The position numbers and the translations under genes were made by a program. From Synechococcus sp. PCC 7335 (lineage in GTDB: Bacteria; Cyanobacteriota; Cyanobacteriia; Phormidesmidales; Phormidesmidaceae), in NCBI RefSeq assembly GCF_000155595.1, contig NZ_DS989904.1:194477-258476 (forward strand): a DNA stretch of 64,000 nt. The letters are read 5' to 3'. Of this stretch, positions 19,047 to 26,854 are shown in pieces (within the stretch, counting starts at the first letter, position 1; the number at the start of each line of letters is the position of its first letter). The notes below the pieces were generated by a model. That model saw nothing but the letters and a program-made list of their open reading frames with translations, was not told where the DNA came from and ran no database searches.

Positions 19047-19259
19047 GCTGAAGATGCTGCTCGTTTTTGGCTGCTCGTTTTTGAAAGAGGAAACTGCTAT
19101 TGCTTCCGCCCGGTTAGTCAGGACAATCAATTCTTGAGCGAACAGCGATAGATTGTGATTGTATGAGCTACTTTTAATCTAATTTGGCAAGGATTGTGCT
19201 TAAGATGATGCATCCAATTTGAAAATTTCATTCAAGTTTGTTGCCGTTATCTGAAATCT

Positions 19260-21281
19260 ATGTCAACACCTTCTGTCTCTAGCGCCAAGCGTGAATCTCG
19301 TTTTCGATTTGATCGCCAGCTGTGGCAACGCTTTATTACCATTGCCCAGCCCTATTTTTTCCCAATTAGTCACCGCCTTACAAGGGTGTATTTGGGCTTA
19401 TTGCTGCTGCTGCTAGTCGCCGTCGTTGCCGTCGCCTTTTGGCTGACAGTGGGGCTTACTTTTGCCGGGAGAGCCATATTTCCCGCTTTTTTCTCTAATG
19501 TAGCTGGGCAGCTGGTTGAGCGTGTGAATGGGCTGCTAGCATCTTGGGCGCCCTATGGAGCGATCGCCGCTCTAGCTATCGTGGGTCTCGTTGTTTACAG
19601 GCTGCGAAGGCTGCTTAGAGAACGAGCGATTCAATGGGCCATGCTGGGGTTACTGCTGTTACTTTCCTTCACTGTAAATGGCATCAACGTCTCGATTAGC
19701 TATGTCTTTCGGTTTGTTGATACCGCGCTGAATCAGCGAGAGACCGATACCTTTTGGCAATTTTTGTTTGTCTACGCCGGGATTATCATCGGTGCCATTC
19801 CGCTATTGGTGCTCTACCGCTACGTCAGACTTAAACTGGCGCTGCGGTGGCGCAAATGGTTGACCGAGCACTTTTTAGAGCGTTACTTTGCAAATCGTTC
19901 TTATTATGAGCTGGACTCCAACTCTGCAAATACAGAAATTGACAATCCCGACCAGCGGATTACTCAAGACATCAAATCTTTTACAGAAGTGACGCTGTCG
20001 TTTTTGCTCGATATTTTAGATTCTGTATTGACGCTCATTTCATTTACCGCCATCCTTTACACCATTTCTAAAACGCTGACCGTTGGACTCCTTATTTATG
20101 CAACGGTTGGTACGCTGGTGGCTGCGATCGCCGGACGAAAGCTGATCAAAATCAACTATGATCAGCTCCGGTTGGAGGCCGATTTTCGCTACGGTATGGT
20201 GCATGTGAGAGACAATGCCGAATCGATTGCCTTTTATCGCGGTGAAGGGCCAGAGCGTCAACAGGTTAGTCAGCGTTTACTCACCGCCATTCGTAATTTT
20301 GATTTGTTGATTATTTGGCGATCGCTGATTGATCTGTTCCAGTATGGCTATAACTACTTCACCCGCATTGTTCCTTACGTGATTGTTGCGCCGCTATACT
20401 TTGCAGGCGATACCGATTTTGGCACCTTTACGCAGGCTTCAATCGCGTTCTCACAGGTTCTAAGCGCGCTATCACTCATTACGAACCGCATTGAACAAAT
20501 TGCTGAATTCGCCGCCAGCATTAACCGACTCGGGGATTTTTATGAGCGCATGGATGATCCAGCCTTGCCCCAAAAGCGTAAGCATCAACATGAGATCAAG
20601 ACAGAAGTGTCACCTCAGTTTTCATTAAATGAGCTGACTATTCTCACGCCTAATTCAGAACAAACGCTGGTGAAGGATTTATCTTTACAGATTGAGCCTC
20701 GTGATCGCCTGCTAATTGTAGGGGCAAGTGGTTGCGGTAAAAGTTCCTTGCTAAGAGCGATCGCGGGCCTATGGACCAATGGCAAAGGCCAGATTACACG
20801 GCCTGAGGCTAAAGAGATGTTGTTTTTGCCCCAGCGCCCTTACATGCTGCTAGGAACCCTGCGAGAGCAGCTCATATATCCCTACAATTACAAACATTCC
20901 GATAAAACGTTGGCCAATACCTTGAACCAGGTGAACCTGAGCGATTTACCTAAGCGCTTTGGCGGCTGGGATACCATCTATGACTGGTCTAGCGTCTTGT
21001 CTTTGGGGCAACAACAGCGACTAGCGTTCGCGCGGATACTGCTATCGCAGCCTGCCTACGCCATGATGGACGAGGCGACTAGCGCCCTGGATATCGATAA
21101 TGAGCGATATCTCTACGACTTGCTAGCAGAAATGCAGTCTGTCTATGTAAGCGTCGGTCACCGGCCCTCACTTCTGGACTACCACCATAAGGTACTAGAA
21201 CTAGATTCCAATTCAGCCTGGAAAATATACTCGGCAGCTGGCTATCGTCAAAAGGCAACATCGGTGTCTAATAGCGCTTAA
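19260..21281 (+). CDS. SbmA/BacA-like ABC transporter, fused permease and ATPase
   Basis: This 673-residue protein has an N-terminal membrane domain (several helices between about 40 and 420) of the SbmA/BacA type, with ERYFANRSYYELDSNSANTEIDNPDQRITQDI, a hallmark of that family. A C-terminal ATPase follows (about 455-660) with Walker A GASGCGKSS, signature LSLGQQQR and Walker B AYAMMDEATSALD. Relatives import peptides or cobalamin, or move very-long-chain fatty acids; the substrate here is unknown. It should sit in the inner or thylakoid membrane as a homodimer. It stands alone on the plus strand, about 290 bp before hcp. Confidence 0.87.
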   Translation: MSTPSVSSAKRESRFRFDRQLWQRFITIAQPYFFPISHRLTRVYLGLLLLLLVAVVAVAFWLTVGLTFAGRAIFPAFFSNVAGQLVERVNGLLASWAPYGAIAALAIVGLVVYRLRRLLRERAIQWAMLGLLLLLSFTVNGINVSISYVFRFVDTALNQRETDTFWQFLFVYAGIIIGAIPLLVLYRYVRLKLALRWRKWLTEHFLERYFANRSYYELDSNSANTEIDNPDQRITQDIKSFTEVTLSFLLDILDSVLTLISFTAILYTISKTLTVGLLIYATVGTLVAAIAGRKLIKINYDQLRLEADFRYGMVHVRDNAESIAFYRGEGPERQQVSQRLLTAIRNFDLLIIWRSLIDLFQYGYNYFTRIVPYVIVAPLYFAGDTDFGTFTQASIAFSQVLSALSLITNRIEQIAEFAASINRLGDFYERMDDPALPQKRKHQHEIKTEVSPQFSLNELTILTPNSEQTLVKDLSLQIEPRDRLLIVGASGCGKSSLLRAIAGLWTNGKGQITRPEAKEMLFLPQRPYMLLGTLREQLIYPYNYKHSDKTLANTLNQVNLSDLPKRFGGWDTIYDWSSVLSLGQQQRLAFARILLSQPAYAMMDEATSALDIDNERYLYDLLAEMQSVYVSVGHRPSLLDYHHKVLELDSNSAWKIYSAAGYRQKATSVSNSA

Positions 21282-21569
21282 AAATAATGAAAGCACGCTA
21301 ATTTCCCTCCCATGTGACACGTTGGCAGCGCCTTCGTCTCGACTCAAGGTGGCGTCAATAATCCATTGAGAAATGTGAATGCCCAAAAACAAGGGCGTAG
21401 CGCGAGCATGCACTAAGGCCGAACCTTCAAATGCAATCCGGTAGGAAAAGCGTGAGAAAAGCATGACATAAGTCAAAAGAGTACTTTTTCCTGTTTACTA
21501 TGACGTGTTATGAGATAAAGCGTGTTCTCTTAAACAGTCCCTCACTAACATAGAAAGAGGAAAAGTCCC

Positions 21570-23237
21570 ATGTTTTGTGAACAATGCGAACAAACCGCCA
21601 GTGGCGATGGCTGTCATCAGTTCGGAGCCTGTGGTAAAAGCCCGGAAGTAAATTCCATTCATGATTTACTGATTCACTGTCTGCGAAGTCTCGCCCCTGT
21701 AGCCCTACAAGCCAAAGCGATGGGCATAGATACGCACGAGGCAGATGTGTTTACCTGTGAAGCGATGTTTGCCACTATGACAAACGTAAACTTCAGTCCG
21801 AGCAGTCTAAAGACTTATGTAGAAAGCGCGATCGCGCACAGAGAACTCCTCAAAGAAACGATACAGACGCAGTCTCCAGAATCCATCCTTTTGCCCATCA
21901 TTGTAGACTTCGTGCCCGATTTAGACGGCAATCTCAGTGAGCAAGGTGAAAAGATTGCGCTGAAGTTTATCAGTCAGGTAGGCAAAGACGCGGTCGATAT
22001 TTTCTCGCTGAAGCTCACTACCTTATACGGACTTAAAGGCGCAGCTTCCTATGCTTTCCACGCTTACGAAGTCGGCCAAGAAGATGAAGCCATCTATCAT
22101 TTTGTTCATCGAGCGCTTGATGCCCTCCGTGATCAAAGCATGAGCGTAGAAGATTGGGTCGCTTTAACTCTTGAAGTCGGGGCGATAAACTTCCGCGCAA
22201 TGGAACTCCTAGATACTGGACATACCACTAGCTTTGGTCATCCGGTACCGACCAAAGTGTCGCTAGCGCCTGTTCCGGGTAAAGCCATTTTGGTTTCTGG
22301 TCATGACATTCGGCAGCTAGAAGCTATTTTGAAACAGTCCGCAGACAAAGGAATTACCGTTTACACCCACGGTGAACTGCTGCCTGCCCACGGCTATCCG
22401 AAGCTTAAGCAAACCTACCCTCATCTGTATGGGCACTATGGCACTGCATGGCAAAACCAAACTAAGGAATTTGCGAAGTTTCCAGGTGCGGTAGTGATTA
22501 CGACAAACTGCCTGATGCCACCACACGAAAACTACAACGACAAACTGTTTAGCATAGGGCCGGTGAGCTATCCGTATCTCACCCATCTACCCCCTGCCGA
22601 GCAGGGCATTCCAGATTTCACACCCGTGATTAACAAGGCACTCTCGCTGCCTGGTTTTAGTGAGGATGTTGCTGCCGCCACGCCGCCAAAGTCAGTAACT
22701 GTCGGCTTTGCCCACAACGCGGTGCTCAGCGTCGCCGATACGGTGATTGACGCGGTAAAGCAAGGACACATTCGCCACTTCTTTCTGGTGGGTGGCTGTG
22801 ATGGGGCTAAGCCAGGACGCACTTACTACACAGAGTTTGTAGAACAAGTGCCTGATGATTGTATTGTCCTAACGCTGGCCTGTGGTAAGTTCCGTTTCTT
22901 TGATCAAGATTTGGGTGAGATTGGCGGATTGCCTCGGTTAATGGATGTGGGGCAATGCAACGATGCTTACTCTGCCATTCAAATTGCGATCGCCCTTGCC
23001 GATGCTTTTGAAATGGATGTGAACGAATTGCCGCTGTCGATGATTCTCTCTTGGTATGAGCAAAAAGCAGTGGCAGTTCTGCTCACCTTGCTGCACTTGG
23101 GCATTAAAGATATCCGCTTGGGCCCAACTGTTCCAGCCTTTCTCTCGCCCAATGTTCTTCAGCTACTATCCGATACCTATCAGCTCAAAGCCATCACCGT
23201 CCCTGAACAGGATTTAGCCGCTTGTTTAGCAGATTAA
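21570..23237 (+). CDS. hcp: Hydroxylamine reductase / hybrid-cluster protein Hcp
   Basis: This 555-residue protein begins MFCEQCEQTASGDGCHQFGACGKS, the N-terminal four-cysteine cluster site of hybrid-cluster proteins. Hybrid-cluster ligand regions follow: VVITTNCLMPP, FLVGGCDGAKPGRTYYTEF and LACGKFRFFDQDLGEIGGLPRLMDVGQCND. Family members reduce nitric oxide and hydroxylamine and are expressed in anoxia or nitrosative stress. The length is normal (about 540-555). A GGAAAAG-type Shine-Dalgarno lies before the ATG. No hcr reductase gene is adjacent. The 288-bp gap before it has a minus-strand frame (21213-21476) I do not regard as real. Confidence 0.96.
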   Translation: MFCEQCEQTASGDGCHQFGACGKSPEVNSIHDLLIHCLRSLAPVALQAKAMGIDTHEADVFTCEAMFATMTNVNFSPSSLKTYVESAIAHRELLKETIQTQSPESILLPIIVDFVPDLDGNLSEQGEKIALKFISQVGKDAVDIFSLKLTTLYGLKGAASYAFHAYEVGQEDEAIYHFVHRALDALRDQSMSVEDWVALTLEVGAINFRAMELLDTGHTTSFGHPVPTKVSLAPVPGKAILVSGHDIRQLEAILKQSADKGITVYTHGELLPAHGYPKLKQTYPHLYGHYGTAWQNQTKEFAKFPGAVVITTNCLMPPHENYNDKLFSIGPVSYPYLTHLPPAEQGIPDFTPVINKALSLPGFSEDVAAATPPKSVTVGFAHNAVLSVADTVIDAVKQGHIRHFFLVGGCDGAKPGRTYYTEFVEQVPDDCIVLTLACGKFRFFDQDLGEIGGLPRLMDVGQCNDAYSAIQIAIALADAFEMDVNELPLSMILSWYEQKAVAVLLTLLHLGIKDIRLGPTVPAFLSPNVLQLLSDTYQLKAITVPEQDLAACLAD

Positions 23238-23332
23238 CTGAGGTAGCAGTGACAGTTTGGCTTTTCAATCAGGGACGCTGCTAGTCGATTAAGTGCGATG
23301 GCGGCTAACAATCCACCGCCCAAGGCACCTTC

Positions 23333-23359
23333 TGTTGTGAGATAAATGTTGTGAGATAA
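23333..23359. repeat. Tandem 14-bp duplication in hcp-ATPase intergenic region
   Basis: TGTTGTGAGATAA occurs twice in direct tandem at 14-bp spacing (23333-23345 and 23347-23359). It lies in the 235-bp gap between hcp and the metal ATPase, and a degenerate AAGGCAC(C)TTC(C) flanks both sides. Its function is unknown. Confidence 0.5.
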
Positions 23360-23439
23360 GGCACTTCCAGTTGTTTCAGTCGTCTCTTGGCCGTCGGGGC
23401 ATGGTCAAGACCAAAACGTTTAGCATGAGCGCACAAATT

Positions 23440-23455
23440 GCGTAGTTAACTACGC
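23440..23455. promoter_or_regulatory. Perfect 16-bp palindrome, candidate metalloregulator operator
   Basis: GCGTAGTTAACTACGC is a perfect palindrome ending 23 bp before the ATPase ATG, followed at once by a further half site (GCGTAGTTAG, overlapping at 23454-23463). A symmetric site at this position is what an ArsR- or MerR-like metal sensor would bind, but no regulator gene is adjacent. The assignment is inference from symmetry and position. Confidence 0.5.
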
Positions 23456-23478
23456 GTAGTTAGCCAGGGTCAGTGAGT

Positions 23479-25464
23479 ATGAATATCTGGGCTTCAATGC
23501 CGTTGCAAAAACAGATTCGAGGCTGGATTATCCATTACCCAGTGGCGATCGCAGCACTGTTTTGTGCTCTACTCACGCTTTCCGGCTGGCTGGCTTTAAC
23601 TCACAACTGGTTGGGGAGCGGCGTCGGTATCTTGTTTGCCGCCTATGTGATTGGGGGCTATGACAGCACCCGTGAGGGCCTAAACACGCTGTGGACTGAG
23701 CATGAGCTAGATGTCGATCTATTAATGATAGTGGCGGCGCTGGGTGCAGCGGTGCTGGGCCTGTGGCAACAACAGTATTATCTGCTGGTCGACGGGGCGG
23801 TCTTGATTTTGATCTTTGCGATCAGCGGTGCCCTCGAAGATATTGCCATGCAGCGCACAGAGCGGAATATTCATGGGTTGATGCAGTTGACACCAGAAAC
23901 GGCTAGACGCATACAGACCAACCAAACACAGGGCGAGCAAATACAAATCGTCGGGGTGCAAAAGCTGCGGATAGGTGATCGGATTTTGGTCAAACCGGGA
24001 GATCTAGTTCCTGCAGATGGCCTGCTGCAATCAGGCAAAAGCAGCCTCAATCAGGCTTCGATTACAGGAGAGTCTGTGCCAATAGATAAAACAATAGGTG
24101 ATGAGGTGTTTGCAGGGACACTTAACGGCAGCGGTGCCATTGTTTTAAAACTGCACAAGTTGCCTGAAAACAATCTCATTCAGCGGGTTATTCGATTGGT
24201 AGAAACCGCTAAGACAACCCGGCCCCCTTCTCAGCAGTTTTTAGAGCGTTTTGAGCGTGGCTATGCCAGAGTCATTGTTTTCATAACGCTGCTACTGCTA
24301 CTGCTGCCCCCTTTGTTATTGAACTGGGGATGGGAAAATACAATTTATCGGGCGCTGGTGTTTTTAGTAGTGGCCTCGCCCTGCGCTGTTATGGCTGCAA
24401 TTATGCCCACTTTGCTTTCTGGAATTGCACAGGGTGCAAGGCAGGGGATCTTGTTTAAAGATGGCGCTCAGCTAGAAATGATGGGAAAGGTCAATGCGAT
24501 CGCTGCTGATAAAACAGGCACGCTCACAATCGGAAAACTTCAAGTGTGCGACATTATTCCGGCGAGTGGCAGCACAGTCGCAGAGCTTCTCCAAACAGCG
24601 GCTTCCCTAGAAGCGTACTCCGAGCACCCGATTGCTCAAGCTATTGTAAGTGAGGCGCAGCATCAATCTCTCCCACTATTGCCTGTGGCAAATGTGCAAG
24701 CCAGAGCTGGCTTAGGGATTACCGGTACGCTAGAGGGAGCCATACTCAGAATTGGTAAGCAGCCCTTCGTCCAGGAAAATTTAATAACTTCAAACTCAAC
24801 AACTTCAAACTTGACGACTTCAACAGAAAACACCCTGGTTCAGGTTGGTCAACAAACCGAATCTGAGGGCAAAACCGTCATTTGGATTAGCCGACAAGAT
24901 CGGGTGATGGGACTGTTGATTGTCGCCGATCAAATTCGCCCAGAAGCGCCTGCGTTAATCAGGGCGCTGAAGCGCCTTGGCATTAAAACGACGATCATGC
25001 TAACAGGTGATAATGCTGCAACCGCTCAAAGCATTGCCCAAGTAGCAGGGATAGATCAGGTCTATTCAAATTTGTTACCTGAAGACAAAGTAGAGATTAT
25101 TCGTACATTACAACAGCAACATCATACGGTGGCAATGATTGGGGATGGTATTAATGATGCCCCAGCGTTAGCCCAAGCATCAGTGGGCATTGCCATGGGC
25201 GGCACTGGCTCAGATATAGCCTTAGAGACGGCTGATGTAGTGCTGATGGCAGATCGAATAGAGAAACTAACCCAAGCAATTCAACTGGGAGTAAAGTCAC
25301 AGCAAATTATTAAACAAAATCTGACGCTAGCAATGGTTTCGATTGTGTTTTTAATGGTGGCGAATTTCTTGGGCAGGCTGACCCTACCAGCGGGTGTATT
25401 AGGCCATGAGGGCTCTACCCTTTTGGTCACCTTAAACGGCATGAGATTGCTGAGAAATAAATAG
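23479..25464 (+). CDS. P1B-4-type heavy-metal translocating P-type ATPase (CoaT-like)
   Basis: This 661-residue membrane pump starts at ATG 23479; a GTG at 23473 is too close to the weak AGGGT ribosome site. It lacks an N-terminal HMA domain. P-type signatures are ITGESVP, DKTGTLT (phosphorylated Asp), SEHPIA, MLTGDNAATA and GDGINDAPALA. The transmembrane metal site is SPC (VVASPCAVMAA) rather than CPC. The last helices contain HEGSTLLVTLN. SPC plus HEG(G/S)T is the P1B-4 signature, whose members export Co2+, and in some species Zn2+, Fe2+ or Ni2+. Synechocystis CoaT is the closest well-known relative I recall. A 15-bp in-frame duplication (about 24787-24816) gives a Thr/Ser-rich insert in the nucleotide-binding domain. 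Confidence 0.9.
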   Translation: MNIWASMPLQKQIRGWIIHYPVAIAALFCALLTLSGWLALTHNWLGSGVGILFAAYVIGGYDSTREGLNTLWTEHELDVDLLMIVAALGAAVLGLWQQQYYLLVDGAVLILIFAISGALEDIAMQRTERNIHGLMQLTPETARRIQTNQTQGEQIQIVGVQKLRIGDRILVKPGDLVPADGLLQSGKSSLNQASITGESVPIDKTIGDEVFAGTLNGSGAIVLKLHKLPENNLIQRVIRLVETAKTTRPPSQQFLERFERGYARVIVFITLLLLLLPPLLLNWGWENTIYRALVFLVVASPCAVMAAIMPTLLSGIAQGARQGILFKDGAQLEMMGKVNAIAADKTGTLTIGKLQVCDIIPASGSTVAELLQTAASLEAYSEHPIAQAIVSEAQHQSLPLLPVANVQARAGLGITGTLEGAILRIGKQPFVQENLITSNSTTSNLTTSTENTLVQVGQQTESEGKTVIWISRQDRVMGLLIVADQIRPEAPALIRALKRLGIKTTIMLTGDNAATAQSIAQVAGIDQVYSNLLPEDKVEIIRTLQQQHHTVAMIGDGINDAPALAQASVGIAMGGTGSDIALETADVVLMADRIEKLTQAIQLGVKSQQIIKQNLTLAMVSIVFLMVANFLGRLTLPAGVLGHEGSTLLVTLNGMRLLRNK

Positions 25465-25476
25465 AACTTCATAGCG

Positions 25477-25497
25477 AATTCACTATCTCAGTGAATT
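25477..25497 (+). terminator. Weak hairpin after the P1B-4 ATPase gene
   Basis: AATTCACT (25477-25484) and AGTGAATT (25490-25497) form an 8-bp stem with a 5-nt loop, 12 bp after the stop codon. Outer GCGA/TCGC can extend it with a bulge. The following sequence is only moderately T-rich (CTTCTTACTTTTCTT), so termination is possible but not certain. The rest of 25498-25774 is AT-rich with no gene seen. Confidence 0.4.
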
Positions 25498-25774
25498 TAT
25501 CGCTTCTTACTTTTCTTCTAGTTAGGGACTAGGTTTGAATGGATTATTAAGAAAAAACAAAACTAAAATTAAATCCGTGATGCAGGCAATTGAAATAAGT
25601 TCTCAGACTATTATGGCTTGAGTGCGTGCCACAGTGGCGGCGATTGGATCATACGTCATCTTATCAAATCCTCTTCGACTGGCTATTAGGAAAATCTTCT
25701 AGTATTGATTTAATCGCTCTTAAACAAGTCTTTATGGTTCGATTTAATGGCCTAAAATAGTGATTAAGCAAATA

Positions 25775-25822
25775 TTTAATCGAACGGTGGTTCAATTGAG
25801 CGGTAGTTTAATCGAGCGGTAG
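25775..25822. repeat. Three 16-bp tandem iterons before the DUF5132/HMA2 cassette
   Basis: Three contiguous 16-bp units of pattern TT(T/C)AAT(C/T)GA(A/G)CGGT(A/G)G occupy 25775-25790, 25791-25806 and 25807-25822. The array ends 14 bp before the DUF5132 start codon, so it overlaps the region where promoter and ribosome-binding site must lie. Isolated TTTAATCG/TTTAATGG matches occur further upstream (about 25709 and 25743). This is consistent with cooperative binding of a regulator; slippage is the alternative. Confidence 0.6.
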
Positions 25823-25836
25823 GGAGAGCAATCATC

Positions 25837-26169
25837 ATGAGACATCTACGAGAGGGTGCTGGCTTAAGAGCGCGAGTCGAAGAGATGACAGGTTTGCGAG
25901 CAGAGCATGTTGTGATGATGGGTGCGGCGACGGTTGTGTTGACGCCAGTTGTCTTGCCTTTGATGCGCCCTGTCCTAAAGGCCACCATTAAAACTGGCGT
26001 AATGGCTTTTGAGAGAACTAAGCATGCGATCGCCGAAACCGGTGAGATTCTGGCAGATATTGCGGCAGAGGCAAAGGCAGAGGCTCAACTAGAATCCTTG
26101 CTAGCCCCAGAACAGTTAGGAACAAACTCCGTATCTGCAGCAGTCGTAGACAGTGAAGAGGCTAGCTAG
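25837..26169 (+). CDS. DUF5132-type small membrane-associated protein
   Basis: This 110-residue protein has a single hydrophobic segment (about residues 25-50, HVVMMGAATVVLTPVVLPL) followed by a conserved RPVLKATIKTGV motif, an amphipathic helix and an acidic Ala/Glu-rich tail. The segment matches the DUF5132 pattern seen beside cyanobacterial metal P-type ATPases. The function is unknown. It is first of a plus-strand group with the HMA2 protein (53-bp gap) and a P-type ATPase. The start has GGGAG about 10 bp upstream, right after the 16-bp iterons. Confidence 0.6.
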   Translation: MRHLREGAGLRARVEEMTGLRAEHVVMMGAATVVLTPVVLPLMRPVLKATIKTGVMAFERTKHAIAETGEILADIAAEAKAEAQLESLLAPEQLGTNSVSAAVVDSEEAS

Positions 26170-26221
26170 GGAAAGGTTAGGAGCCAGCGAATAGCGAGTT
26201 GATCATTCGGAGGGTTGGATC

Positions 26222-26818
26222 ATGACGTTTATAAATAGTGATTCCCAAGGCCTAGTATCCGGTCAGCTAATATCCACTAAGACGACAGCTCAGTTGGGTA
26301 AGTTACTGGATGAATATAATGAGGTGGCCGTCATTTTACCGGTACTGGCAGGTTTGTTGGTAACCAATCGGCTGCAATTGCGAGGAGCCAATGCACTAAT
26401 AGCTAACTTAGTGATCGCGGCAATCTCTCGCCAAATTATTCATCAGCTAACGCAAGAGGCTGCCGTGATATCGGCTGGGGCGAACGGTGTGAGCGCAGTG
26501 GAGAAACCTAGCCCACTTGCAACTGAACCTGTCTATCAGGTAGATGAAGATTACAAAATTATGCATTCTGTAGCCGGGCGCATTCGGCTGCAGGTGAGAC
26601 AGTTGCAGGCGGATCGCAATTTTGCCAAGCGCTTGGAAAGACTGCTGTTAGAAGATCCGATTGTGTCTGGCGTGCGGATTAATCGGGCGGCAGCTTCTAT
26701 TGTGATTCAATATACGGCAGGTGAATTGTCAGAAGCTGAACTAGGTCTGCGTTTATTGCAAATTTTAGACGAGGCTGCTGCACCAGCGGTAACGACGACG
26801 GCAGCAGCAACTGCTTAA
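26222..26818 (+). CDS. HMA2-domain protein with N-terminal hydrophobic segment
   Basis: This 198-residue protein has a hydrophobic region at about 38-75 (VAVILPVLAGLLV and ANLVIAAIS). A C-terminal ferredoxin-like HMA2 domain (about 112-182) begins HSVAGRIRLQVRQL and has VSGVRINRAAASIVIQY. The classical CxxC metal site is absent; the same HSxxGRxRL motif occurs at the N-terminus of the next gene's ATPase. It may be a membrane-anchored accessory domain for that pump, perhaps metal delivery or protein docking (inference). GGAGG lies 8 bp before the ATG. A 36-bp gap to the ATPase supports an operon. Confidence 0.65.
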   Translation: MTFINSDSQGLVSGQLISTKTTAQLGKLLDEYNEVAVILPVLAGLLVTNRLQLRGANALIANLVIAAISRQIIHQLTQEAAVISAGANGVSAVEKPSPLATEPVYQVDEDYKIMHSVAGRIRLQVRQLQADRNFAKRLERLLLEDPIVSGVRINRAAASIVIQYTAGELSEAELGLRLLQILDEAAAPAVTTTAAATA

Positions 26819-26854
26819 AAGCGACGGCTCGAAATCTACTGTTTAGAATACGTT

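Noticed and set aside
21213-21476. 87-codon minus-strand frame between the ABC transporter and hcp
   Set aside because: It overlaps the end of the transporter gene and shows no recognisable protein family.
23270-23450. Minus-strand open stretch before the P1B-4 ATPase (HAKRFGLDHAPTAKRRL-like)
   Set aside because: Protein-like but short, bounded by stops, and not recognised; may be a gene remnant but not supportable.
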